Assembly (NCBI GenBank): GCA_024336345.1
Contig: JANFOG010000001.1
Location: forward strand, 1,054,001 to 1,118,000
Direction of reading: 5' to 3'
DNA length: 64,000 nt
From: Mariannaea sp. PMI_226
Taxonomy: Eukaryota > Ascomycota > Sordariomycetes > Hypocreales > Nectriaceae
In this document: positions 45,931-56,736 of the stretch, one piece after another
How the letters are laid out: every line of letters begins with the position of its first letter
How positions within the stretch are numbered: the first letter of the stretch is position 1
Position numbers and translations under genes: made by a program
The notes under the pieces: generated by a model
The model's input: the letters and a program-made list of their open reading frames with translations, nothing else
Told to the model about the DNA's origin: nothing
Databases searched by the model: none

Positions 45931-48470
45931 TCAGTAACGCCTGGTTCCTGACTTGTTGTCCTTCACGTCGTTTTGTGCTTGCGCATGTTGCTCAATCGCT
46001 TCCTTTAGCTTCCCAATAACTTCAGGTTGGTTACTAAAAGCAGTTTGGAGTACCGACTCCAAATCCATCTCCACCTTTGCAATCGGCTTGACGCCGGTTT
46101 TCCTGTTGCGTGAGTCGTTCATCAGGGTGCCCCACCGCTGGGTGAAGGCGTAAATGGACTGCCGGAGAAGCTCGTCCAACTGCTCGTTCATGTCTTCCAC
46201 GGTCAAAGTCTTGGCCGTCACCGAAGGGGTGCCTCGTGACCAGAGCGATCCGCTGATTATGTTGGAAAAGAATCCAACCCAGTTCTGAGGGCTCAGCGTA
46301 TCCCAAATGTGACTAAAGTGTTGCATCGATGTCGCCTGGTTCCTAATATCTCCAATCTCCAGGGAGACCAACTCGTTCTTGATGATGAGCAAGTTCTTCA
46401 CCATAAAGAGGTCGGCGTCAGTGCCGTTCTTGAGATATTTCATCCTTGATTCAGCCCGCTGGAGTACTTGGATGGACTCTCTCACAATCTTGAAGACGAT
46501 GGCACTATTCTTGGTCTACAAAAATATTAGTCAGGCCTTGCATAAAAAGTACATTCGGGTTCAGTTTTACCGTTCGTTCTTTGGGCATGCAGTGCTCGTA
46601 CATTGCCAGCAGTTTAATTGCTTCCTTCACCAGAGGGTACGCATTAGATGATGCCACCCCTCCAACAACTGGGCCAATCTTCAGCGAACTATCCTGGGCT
46701 ACTCCCTTGGTAATTGACTTGGTAACCTCCGCCTCGAAAGCGGCATCAGTTATTGGCCAGAGATGGTGAACGAGAAGTTGTGAAGTGTATTGTTTACATT
46801 TGGTGAAGAACGGAGATTCCTCGTCGTCCATCTCCGTGCCGAAGTACTCGTTGGTGAGCCATCCAACCAGATTGCAAGTCGTTTGTAACGAATTGGCCTG
46901 CAGAGTTGGTTGGAGGGTGGTCATTATCGGCAGCAGGTTGCCTGGGTGAGCAATAGTGGTGTTGATGGTCTTGATGGACTGAAAGACCGACTCTGGAGAC
47001 GTGTTCCACATTGGCTCGATATCGAAGAGCCTCAAAAATAAACTCTCTTCGTTGTATACACGCTCGAAGCTTTGCTTGATGAAATTTCGTGATGCAGTTT
47101 CGGCAGAGAGACTCTTCACCTCCTTTCGAAACTCCTCGATGTCGGCCTGCGTCATCAACTTCATGTCTCGGTCCCGGATCGTAAAGTGAGTGTACAAGGT
47201 GTTTTTGACTGTGTTCGCATATGTATCGAAATTGGTGCATGACTCGACCCGCTTGCCATAGTAATCATATGCGCGGCGCAACACCCGTCGTACATTGGGA
47301 ATCAGTCCGTAAGAGTCCAACATCATTTCTTGGAATCGACCGTACGCCAGGGCATGACGCGCCGACTCTGATTTTGTGGCAGTAATTTGCCTAGAGATAT
47401 CAGCAGACACTTTTTCTAGCCGTGTTTTGTATCCGTGTTCAAGGAGATGGAGTGCCTTGACGAGGAGAGCATTGTATCGAGCGAGGTAAGCATCTCGATC
47501 GCGGTATGTTTCCTAGAAAGAATAAGACGGGGACTCGATGGTATAGGCGGGCACGAAATTTGGCGATCTTACATGTTTCTCCATGAATACAATGCAGGCA
47601 TCAATGTTCTCAATCATCTCCCCGAACGGATCGTCATCAACCAACCGACTTGCCCCCGGAGCATTGAGACGCCTTGAAGCAATATCAAGATAGTCGTAGT
47701 AGTATAAATCTGTTCCCACTTCGTCTGCAAGCATCTCCAGCCGCCTTTGTTCCCTAAGAAGATCTTCGCATTGAGCCTGAAAAGTAGAGGTTTGGGTTTC
47801 GACCGATTGGAAAGAGCTGGAGAGGGAGGTAAGGAGTTTCAACGTCGCATTTGCGTCGTCGATCAATCCATCCAAGTGCCGCTCTGTGAGTGTAAGCTGG
47901 TCTCGGTATAAGCTACATGACGATTAGCTTCCTTCAACTAGGCTGCGGTGCACAACCAATCCACTCCATTGTTGCAGCATACAGGTATTCTTGCTGACTC
48001 GCGTCCAACAACTGCTCGTCGTATGACGCAAGACTTGTTGATTCTTGGTCTTCAGGTTCGGATAGAGAATCGGGGAGATCTAGCGCCTCCCATCCTCTGT
48101 TCCACTTGCCGCCCTTTTTGCGCGCTTCTCTCCCATCGTTCGGGAGCTCTTGTTGTACGAGGCGGTAGAAGTCAGAGCATGAGCTCGCTCGACGGAGTAT
48201 TGACGGTTCAGGGGGGTCATTCGAATTTTCCACATCTTCATAGACATGCGGCAACGGTACAACTGTATCAGGAATTGTTCCCACATCCTGGAACAAGCAA
48301 GATGAGCTTCATCGGCGTATAGGTGGGACATGATGTCAGGAGGGGGAGAGACAAACGTTGGGCTGCTGGAGGAGCGACTCCTTACGGCGGTGGCCGTGAC
48401 CTTGATTACTGGCATGGCTCTTCCTCGCCGTAATCTCAGGTACAAAGCTGTACCACGTGTCTTCGTACAT
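45931..48470 (-). CDS. COG3: Conserved oligomeric Golgi complex subunit 3
   Basis: Cog3/Sec34 is a lobe A subunit of the COG tether, which guides retrograde vesicles within the Golgi. Five exons: 48357-48470, 47965-48287, 47573-47912, 46571-47512 and 45931-46515; introns of 69, 52, 60 and 55 nt; 767 residues. It starts MYEDTWYSFVPEI, then an Arg/Lys-rich and an acidic linker. The Sec34-like N-terminal coiled coil is clear: YRDQLTLTERHLDGLIDD, SFQAQCEDLLREQRRLEMLA and VDDDPFGEMIENIDACI. The helical body follows (ALLVKALHLLEHGYKTRLEK; RHALAYGRFQEMMLDSYGLI) and ends EQHAQAQNDVKDNKSGTRRY. The second intron needs a weak GTGGAT donor (47963-47964) to keep frame, so that junction may shift by a few residues. 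It diverges from FMP25, 573 bp between ATGs. Confidence 0.9.
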
Positions 48471-49043
48471 GTTGTCGGGGAATCTCGAAGCTCCAAGGCT
48501 CGAGGGGAGCTCTCGATTCGCCGGATGTTCTAGAAGCCACGCAACAGACCGTTGGAGATGAACGGAGACGTGTGCTCCGAGACGCCGACGGCGGGACACG
48601 GGGGACCAAGGCAGGCACAAGGGCCAATTGTGGAGAATGTCTGTGCAACTTTCCTTCCTACTAAGGAGCGTCAAATTCGCCCACTGACGGATGATGCTTA
48701 GTTGCTTAGCTAGGTAGTCTACCTGCTCTCGGAGTGAAATGCAAGTGTGGCGCAGAGGCGAAAGGAAGCCAAGGAAGCTCTGATGGAGCTCGGCGAACTT
48801 GCGAGGACTTGTGGCGGTGCAAGTTGGCTGCTGACCTGCCAGAGGCCCTAGAATTTTGCTGACCCACGTAACCTTGCTGCTAGCTCTCATGTACGTTATA
48901 TTTCGTACCTCGACCTTGGCCTGCTTGTATGACCTCACCAACCGACTCCTCGCCCGTCAACTGAACATTGGTTGTTCTTAGGGAATTGGTTGGCTTCCAC
49001 CACTTGTAGATCTATTTCGTCTTGACGACCTCCCGCCTCAGTC
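48471..49043. promoter_or_regulatory. Divergent promoter region, COG3 / FMP25
   Basis: This 573-bp spacer serves two starts. The COG3 frame stays open into it on the - strand, but no ATG-led extension resembles the family. No standard core element is obvious. Confidence 0.4.
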
Positions 49044-50843
49044 ATGAACGCCTCCCAAGCCGCGATTCGGCGAGCTGCCGTTCGTGCTCAGGCTCGCCAT
49101 TCTCTACTCGCCACTGCGCGCCAAGTTCGATACGCCAGCAACGCAGCCCCTCCCCGTCGAGGTGGTGGGAAATTTATTGGTTTCGCCGCTGTGTTTGGAG
49201 GAGCTGCGGCTGGATCCTATTTTTATCCCAAGGTCATGGCAAAATTTGAGCATGAGCAGGAGCCTGAACAACCCACCAAGAAGAAGGCAACACGCAAGGC
49301 GGAGCTCCAATTTGAGAACCCACCAGAGCGTGCTGCAACCAAAGAAGAGACCCGTGACATTCTCAGCTCACAGCATCATCAGGTTAAGGAGAGCTGGAAG
49401 CACCCTGGGATCTACGCATGGGGCTCCAATGTTGGTAGAGTTATCGATCCCAACTCCAAGGAGAAATACGTGAAGCTTCCTCGTCGGGTTGCTTATTTCG
49501 ACGACCAGATTCTTCGAGATCTAAAGCTCACCCAATGGTTTGGTGCAGCCGTCACTGAAAAGGGTGACTTGGTGCAATGGGGTCTTGGATTTAACAAGGA
49601 TGATCCATCGCCGCTTCCTACCCTCACCGGCAAGGACATCATTAAGATTGATGTATCTGCAGACCGGATCATCGCCTTATCTCGTAAGGGCAATGTGTAT
49701 TCTATTCCCTCATCTTATGAAGACTTGGAAGGTGGGCTGAAGGAGGAACAAGTTCGAAGCTCATGGTCGCTCTGGGGAAATACCGGGAAAGAGCTCGTTC
49801 ACTTCCGCCCTCTCACTCCTAGTCTTGGTCGGGGCGAAACTGTTATTGACATTAGCGCTGGGGAAGAGCATTGCTTGATGCTCACTTCCAAAGGCCGCGT
49901 CTTCTCTGCGGCCGCAAGTGCATTAGAATTTCCATCCAAGGGTCAAATGGGTATTCCTGGTCTGAGCTGGGACAACCGGCCAGCAGGCTCATATGATCAG
50001 CCTCATGAGGTCCTTGGTCTGAAGGGATTCGTTATTGATCAGATCGCCGCCGGAGCTCACCATTCCGTTGCCCTAGATAACACAGGGAAAGTCTTCTCCT
50101 TTGGAGACAACTCCTTTGGTCAGCTTGGATTTGATACCGAATTCGGACGCGCATCCGTCGACTCGCCCTCGCTCTTAGCCACCAACAGGTTATATGGGAA
50201 CGATTCGATCCCGACAGTGACCTCGATCGCGGCTGGAGGGAACAACTCCTTCCTCAGTATTGATGCGGCGGAGCGCATACGTCACGACGATCCGAAGGCA
50301 CTTGCGCTCTCCAAGAGGCTTCCCCGGACTACTTCTGATCTTTGGGCTTTCGGGCAAGGAGTGTACGGCACTTTGGGTACTGGCCGGTGGTCGCATGTGT
50401 CTCCCCGACCCACCAAGGTGAAAGCACTGTCGGCCCTCTTCGAGTTTAACGAAAAGTCCAACGCGATGGCTCCAATCAAACTGAAGGCTTTGTCCATTGG
50501 AACTACTCATTGCTCTGCTGTCTTGGGCAACTTGACTGAAACATCCGTCTCAAGCACCAACAGCGCAAATGCTATCAACTGGGGGTCCGATGTGTTGTTG
50601 TGGGGTGGAAACGAACATTACCAACTCGGCACAGGCAAGCGTACTAACATGAACACACCTACCTACATTGGAGCGTTGGATGCGGAACCTGGAGTGAGCC
50701 AGGGGGACCAAAGCGAGTTTCATAGGTTGTGCATAACACCACGAAGCACGGTTCGCCTAGATGGAGGAAAAGGTCGTAAGGTCACGATGGAGCAGAAGAT
50801 TGAATGCGGCAAGTATGTCACCGCCGTCTACTCGGCTGTGTAA
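49044..50843 (+). CDS. FMP25: Mitochondrial RCC1-repeat protein, FMP25 type
   Basis: Single exon, 599 residues. Yeast Fmp25 is an inner-membrane protein needed for respiratory complex III assembly. The first 30 residues form a typical presequence, Arg/Ala-rich and free of acidic residues (MNASQAAIRRAAVRAQARHS). A glycine-rich membrane segment follows (FIGFAAVFGGAAAGSYFYP), then a Lys-rich charged stretch. From about residue 125 the protein has RCC1-type beta-propeller blades: GIYAWGSNVGRVIDP, DLVQWGLGF, KVFSFGDNSFGQLGFD, DLWAFGQGVYGTLGTGRWSH and VLLWGGNEHYQLGTGKR. Overall length and order of parts match the fungal Fmp25 group. Confidence 0.88.
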   Translation: MNASQAAIRRAAVRAQARHSLLATARQVRYASNAAPPRRGGGKFIGFAAVFGGAAAGSYFYPKVMAKFEHEQEPEQPTKKKATRKAELQFENPPERAATKEETRDILSSQHHQVKESWKHPGIYAWGSNVGRVIDPNSKEKYVKLPRRVAYFDDQILRDLKLTQWFGAAVTEKGDLVQWGLGFNKDDPSPLPTLTGKDIIKIDVSADRIIALSRKGNVYSIPSSYEDLEGGLKEEQVRSSWSLWGNTGKELVHFRPLTPSLGRGETVIDISAGEEHCLMLTSKGRVFSAAASALEFPSKGQMGIPGLSWDNRPAGSYDQPHEVLGLKGFVIDQIAAGAHHSVALDNTGKVFSFGDNSFGQLGFDTEFGRASVDSPSLLATNRLYGNDSIPTVTSIAAGGNNSFLSIDAAERIRHDDPKALALSKRLPRTTSDLWAFGQGVYGTLGTGRWSHVSPRPTKVKALSALFEFNEKSNAMAPIKLKALSIGTTHCSAVLGNLTETSVSSTNSANAINWGSDVLLWGGNEHYQLGTGKRTNMNTPTYIGALDAEPGVSQGDQSEFHRLCITPRSTVRLDGGKGRKVTMEQKIECGKYVTAVYSAV

Positions 50844-53800
50844 CCAAATGTCAGCCATACGAGATGACCAAACGCGCGTCTGTTGGTGGCGAGTTATCTC
50901 GGTGTGTGGCTCCGCTCTCCCTACTACATATGTTTAGTATGTCAGTAGAGTTGAGATGTAAGAATAGCTAGTTTGTACGGTGTACGAGATATGTCACAGG
51001 AGGAAACAAAAAGCGGTGGAAAGGAAGTATGGCTATTTGAGGCTGATGTGTGGTCCTGATATATCCGCCAATCCGAGGAGGTGTTTAGGGGCAATCTGAA
51101 ACGATGTAACTTTCTTCGCTGTACACATTAATAGTAGCGCTGTGGTGAATCATGAATAAGAATGGATACCAAGAAAATTGAGAAGGCAACTGTAGGATCA
51201 CACACAGAGTGCTGGCGTAGCCTGCGCCTCTGACATTCATTGTGCCACATATAAGGTAAGCTGCATGAATTGTTCCTGCGTTCAGACTATCTTGACCCGC
51301 CTCAGCACGCATCGTGTATTGATGAATGAGTGTCGCAAAGTTTTTCGAGATTTTCGGATTCAGGCAAAACATGATTGATCACTTGTAATCTTTCAAGGTC
51401 TACGTACTCCGCTGGTGATGCAGATCAGACAGAGGGAGCAATAAGCATCCCAAGGTGACAACTGCGCCACGTGGTTTGCAGCGACGGCAGCAACCGAGGC
51501 GACAGGGGCGCCTTGAACGAGGCGCGACTGATCGACAAGCCAAGAGAGAGCCACATTCTAATGGCCACAGGCTTGTGACAGGGAGCGCATCCAGGGGGTA
51601 AGGGTGGGAACGGTGAGGGACATGATGGATGGAGGAGGCATTTGCTTCGTGTGTGTGTACAGATTATGTATAGACTAATCGCTACGCACTACATACTACA
51701 TACCATAGTAGTACGGTCCTCATGAATAGCCGCCCTCGGCCTCCCACGATCCCCATGTGAAATGGGTAATCGAAATGGAGGAGAATAGAATTATTCCAGG
51801 CTTCAAAGAGGCAATGCCAAGCTAAATGTGGTGGCGGAAGGATGGCCACGCAAGCATTTAAGGAGGTGCCTTGTGCGCCCTCAAGCCATCGTATGTATGA
51901 TGGGAAAGTGTGTGAGAAGTGAGCGTGTGAGAGCCAGTCATGGGACTCAGAAGGGAAGGGGGGGGGTGGTAGTCCCATCTAGAAGTGGCAATGCTACTGA
52001 CGAAACCCGCATGGATAATAATAGTGATCTTGCTGGTATTACGGAGAACTATAGTATCTACTAGGTACCTAGGTAGGTAGGTGTACGGCGAAGTTGAGGT
52101 ACTATGTATGGCACAGTACCTTAACTACTCTATACGCGGGTTTTGCAGCACAGTTTCTGTCAGGAGTCGAAAAATTTTGTAAACGCTACCAGCATACAGC
52201 TCAGCCCTCCATCTGGAGTATGGAGAAGGAATCTAGACACCGCATCTACCGAGGCACTGGAGGAACAGGGTTTGGCCAGTGATTAGATTATGCAAGACAG
52301 GGGCCGTCAAACTAATGCGAATTGCAAATACCGACGGGGTACAGATTATGTTGAACTACTGTAGGTACTGTAGCTAATGTGTAAGGTATGGATAACTGTG
52401 CCGACTAAATTACCGAATGAACATCTCAGTGTTAGGCTACCTAAGTCTGTAGGTCGTACGGTGCCTAACTAGGTAAGTAATGGGCGGGACAATGGCTTGG
52501 TAGCGCCTAAAATAGAAGCCCGGGAGCGGACGTACGTAACCGGCGTCCTGGACCTTTGCGCCTAAAACTGGTCCCGCAGAAGTACCATCGTGCCAAGTAC
52601 GGAGTAAAGGAGGGGAAGAAAGGGAGAAGAAAGAGAAAGAAAAAAAAAAAAGGAAGTCAGAAGAAAAAGGAAACCCGGGAAGATAATGTCCAGGGGGCCC
52701 CCTTGTCTGTCATTTGATTTCTCCAATTCTCCTCCACCATTGCGGGAAAGGGTACCTACAGTCCCGCCGGGTTGGTTGCAGGGAACTAAAATAAACCCAG
52801 TCCGTAGTAATAAATGCCATGGAAATAATTTACTGATCTAACCCATCGCCCGGGAACAAGGAACTACCAGTATACAGGTACTCAGGGAGGGACGCAACAC
52901 CAAAGGGGGGGGATGATTCCAAACCACTAGATCCTCATTGATTACGAGTCTCAAGCATCATTATAAGATCTATTAGATTATTTAAGACACGTACCCTATA
53001 TCCAACTCAATTTTCTGTCACTATTTTGATTAGGAAGTAACCCGTTTCTTCATATTTATTTCTGGCCGTTGTTTGATATTAAAGGCAACGAAGCACGTGC
53101 CGTACCAGTAAAGTCTACGGTACCTACACCAAACCAATACAGAGTACAGAGGTACATCAGTATTCGTAAAGTGCCCCCTGCTGGGGGTGAGAGAGGGGAG
53201 GAACTAAAAAAGAAAAGAAAAAGGTCCCAGAAAAAAAAAAGAAAAGGACCCCAAAACTTTTAAAAAAAGAAAAACCCGTAATAAAAAGAGGTTCCTCCCA
53301 GGTTACCTCATCGAAAGCCACCAAAGTCACCCCCCCCCCCCCTTCCCCTCCCCAGCGACCCTTGTGCAAGGGCCCAGATGACGGAGATCACGGCCACGAA
53401 AGCCGTCATTCTCATCTTGCCCTTCTTGGCTTTTACTTTTCCCTTTGCTCAACCCACCGCCCGATCTTCCCATGGTCCTCGTTTCTTTATTGCGACCGCC
53501 GTGACCATTGCGACCCTTTCGGGCTTATCAGCCATCAGGTATACCGTGCCTGTACCCGTAGTTTACAAAGTCGAATCGCGTCAAGTCGAGTCGAGTCGAG
53601 TCCAGCTTCCCCTTCCTCCGTAAATGCGCCACTATTTCTTCCGCGGGACATTGTAATCCCACCTCCTACCCTCATCGCCGCCCACTCTTCCACTCTGTAA
53701 TTTGTTCTCTACTCTACTCCCTCACTTCTCACTCTCCCTTTTTATTAATTACTCTCCCTCCCTTTTTTTGTCTTGCTTTACTCCATCGTTCCCCATTCTA

Positions 53801-54083
53801 GGTCTGGCAACTGACCCCAGTCTTCTCCCCTCCCCTCCCACCCACGCCCCCCTGCTCGACCTCCACCAACATCAAGGCATCTCTCTCTCTTCTCTTCTCT
53901 TCTCTCTTAGTCCTACTACAATCCTGTTGCCGTCGCTCATACTCCTCTCTCACCTCGGCTGACACCTTCACCCTGCGAAACTCTCGGTCCTTCAGCCGCT
54001 CCCTTGGCCAGTCGCTCAAGTCCTATTATTATACTGGCCAGTCTCGTGCTCTCGTTCTATCACCTCTGTCGCAATCCGTCGCC
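50844..54083. other. Long intergenic region and leader of the tyrosine phosphatase gene
   Basis: About 3.2 kb without a confident gene. It includes TAGGTA/GGTACC-type motifs around 52060-52085 and 52480, TACGGAGTA at 52598-52606, purine-rich tracts at 52600-52675 and 53195-53275, a C13 run (53330-53342), and a pyrimidine-rich leader (53700-53960) before the phosphatase. An 81-codon ORF at 53378-53623 is listed separately. Confidence 0.5.
53378..53623 (+). CDS. Possible small hydrophobic ORF upstream of the phosphatase gene
   Basis: ATG-led frame of 81 codons with two hydrophobic stretches: VILILPFLAFTFPFA near the N-terminus, followed by a Pro/Arg/Ser break like a signal-peptide end, and FIATAVTIATLSGLSAI. 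It could be a chance ORF in a pyrimidine-rich leader, a uORF of the phosphatase mRNA, or a small membrane or secreted peptide. No homologue is recognised. Low confidence. Confidence 0.2.
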   Translation: MTEITATKAVILILPFLAFTFPFAQPTARSSHGPRFFIATAVTIATLSGLSAIRYTVPVPVVYKVESRQVESSRVQLPLPP

Positions 54084-55578
54084 ATGGACAGAATCCCCAA
54101 GTTCCGTCGCAAACCCAAAAACCCAACGATAGAGACTGCCATCGAGCGCTCTAGCAGCGAAACCATCGACAGCATTGGGAGCGCCGAACTTCACGCCGCA
54201 AATCTGCAGCATGAAAAGCAGCACCCTCAATCCCAGAAACTCCCCACAAAGTTCTCCAAGAAGTCTGCCTTTCGGAATTTTCGACTGCGCGGATCCGCAA
54301 AGCGAGCTCGAGAGAGTCCAACCCCAGACTTGCCCACCAACCCTCCTCCAGCCATCGTCGGCTCAGACGGTATCAAAAGTCGGCCGGTTACCGCCGACGG
54401 CAACGCGATGCGGAACGGCAAGTCTGCGACGCCGAAGGTTCCCGCCTTCTTAGACACAACTCTGCAGGGTACGCCAGCCACATATAAATTGGATCGCGCA
54501 TGCACGTATGCCCACTAATCATCAAATAGACATCGAGTTCAAGTTCCAGGAACTTACATGGGCCGAACGCGATCGAGTTCTCGAGGGTACACGGAACGAG
54601 AAAGACGAAGACTTCAAATGGGGCACATTTAAACAGATCGATAATGAAGAGAGAGGCGTCATGGACCGGTACATCAACATCAAGCCTTGGAACCACAATC
54701 GTATCCGACTCCAAGTGCCCCAAAACGAGTTCAACTACGTCAACGCATCCGATATCATACTCGAATCCTCATTCAACCCCGAATTACCTCCGCTCCGCTA
54801 CATCGCTATGCAGGGCCCCACGCTACCATCTATCAGCTACGTCTGGCGCATGATCGCCGAGCAGTTTGAATCTTCCGCGGTCATTGTGCAGCTTACCACC
54901 ATGGTCGAAGGAGGCATTACCAAATGTAGCCAGTACTTCCCGGAGAATGACGAAAACACTACCTGGACCCTCAACGAGCAAAACGCATGGGGCGATGATT
55001 GGAGTGCACAACTTACTTTTGACTCCTACGAGGAGCTTTGGGAGGGGTCGATTGAGAAGCGCAAGCTGTTGCTTCACGTAGAGGGAGAGGAAAACCCGCG
55101 CGTCATATGGCACCTCCTATACCGTAGGTGGCCCGATTTCGGAGTACCTGAGCTTGAGGATCTAGACGGATTTTTCGAAATCATGCGCCTGTCCCGCGAG
55201 TACAGTGCGCCATCCAACCCGCGCATCATCCACTGCAGCGCCGGCGTTGGCCGCACCGGCACATTCATCACGCTGGAGCATCTAATGCGAGAGCTCGACT
55301 CTGGAGCTTTCGATGCGTACGATGTGCCGACTGAGGGACCCGATTTTATCTACGAGACTGTCGACACCTTACGGCAGCAACGATTCGGCATGGTCCAGGG
55401 CAAACTACAGTACCACTTCATCTATCAGGTATTACGCAAGCTCTGGCAAGAGAAGTACGATGTTGACTATGACGATGACGACGGTGGTGAACCCGCGGCT
55501 AAGAGGCTCGAGGTGAGCGACGCATTTCTGGACGCTGGACCTGGGCCCGATGTCGGCCCCGCGGGTATTGCCATGTAA
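54084..55578 (+). CDS. Classical protein tyrosine phosphatase
   Basis: Cytosolic tyrosine-specific phosphatase, 477 residues, exons 54084-54468 and 54530-55578, intron 54469-54529. The first 130 residues are basic, Ser/Pro-rich and probably disordered. The PTP domain has, in order: RYINIKPWNHNRIRLQVP (substrate-loop region, NYVNAS nearby), YIAMQGPT, the WPD loop WPDFGVP with general acid Asp331, and the P-loop HCSAGVGRTG with nucleophile Cys364 and its arginine. The Q-loop region (LRQQRFGMVQ) is present too, so it should be active. An acidic tail (DVDYDDDDGGE) follows. Fungal relatives such as yeast Ptp1-3 and fission yeast Pyp1/2 dephosphorylate MAP kinases; which substrate applies here cannot be said. 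Confidence 0.93.
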
Positions 55579-56736
55579 CGCTGCTTTGCCTCAACTTTAT
55601 AATACTTTTATACAGCATTTACAGTGTGGCGTTTAAACGGGGCAAGGCAATATGTTTGGTTTACTGATTTACATGATTACATTACACGGGGGAGTTTTTG
55701 TTATTCATAGCATTGGAGAGGGGGGGGATCGGAGGTAGGGGTTTGCCGGTTCTATTTTTCTTATTATACCCGTCATCTTTTCCGGGTCATGGTTTTCTTG
55801 TTTCTTCTCTTCATCTTTTCCGGGTCATGGTTTTCTTGTTTCTTCTCTTCATCTTGTTCCAATCATGTACTGTTTCTATTCTATGCCTTTCTTTTTTTTC
55901 CTTTATCTAAGATTGTAGAGCATCTGCTAGGTCTATTTTATCCTGGGGGTCCTGCTTACACGGGTATCCTACCATATATAGAAATGGTGCTACTTTTGGG
56001 AAGAAGGGTTTTTTTTTTGTTATATTATTGGAGTACTGGGACAATGGAGGGATGGGGAGGGCATCGTAACTGTATGTTGGCATGGTTGATGATGGAAAGC
56101 ATTGGGAAACACAACAGGTCAAGCACAAATACAAAGAACCCCTTTTTATGTTCTGGAAAAACAATGGAGAGGAAAAGAGACTACACGGAGTGAGCTGTCT
56201 TTATCTATAGAATTGTCGTTGCGAAGCCTCATAATTGGGAAATCAAGGAATGTTTCCTTGGTCATTTCACTCACGGTTTGGGGAAAATAGACTGGTAAAT
56301 GGAAACAGTTTTTCTAACAAGTCTATTTGCCGTCCGGTCCCCTGGATGTAATTAACGCGTTCTAGAAAAAGCCTTTCCATGCCTTGACATATTATACTAT
56401 CTGATGTACACACTACTGAAGTGCTTTGGGTATTGAAAAGGAAAGATTTTGTTGTTCTTTTTTTTTTCTGGGGATAACCCCCTTTTTCGCATTCTTTCCA
56501 GACACATCCGTCTTCCCTCCTCATTACGTCCATCTGACATGGTCAACATTGTCTCCGTTCGGTCAGTCATATATGCCGAATCAGGACTCTAAACAAAATA
56601 TACACCCACGGCCCCAGCTTCAAATTATGACCACTGGTTTTTGGGGCGTGCGGGAATCGAATAAAGAAAAGAAAAACTGATAAAAGAAGAAAAGCAAGAA
56701 AGAAAACACAGAAAAGAGATGACGAGATGTCCCACA
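55579..56736. other. Convergent region between phosphatase and CBM19 gene
   Basis: About 1.16 kb with the two 3' ends and a 38-bp tandem duplication (55773-55848). T-rich runs near 56008-56019 and 56460-56468. No gene is supportable. Confidence 0.55.
55773..55848. repeat. 38-bp exact tandem duplication
   Basis: Two adjacent identical 38-bp units, 55773-55810 and 55811-55848; the first bases of a third unit (TCATCTT) follow. It lies about 200 bp past the phosphatase stop, probably in the 3' untranslated or flanking region. Confidence 0.9.
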
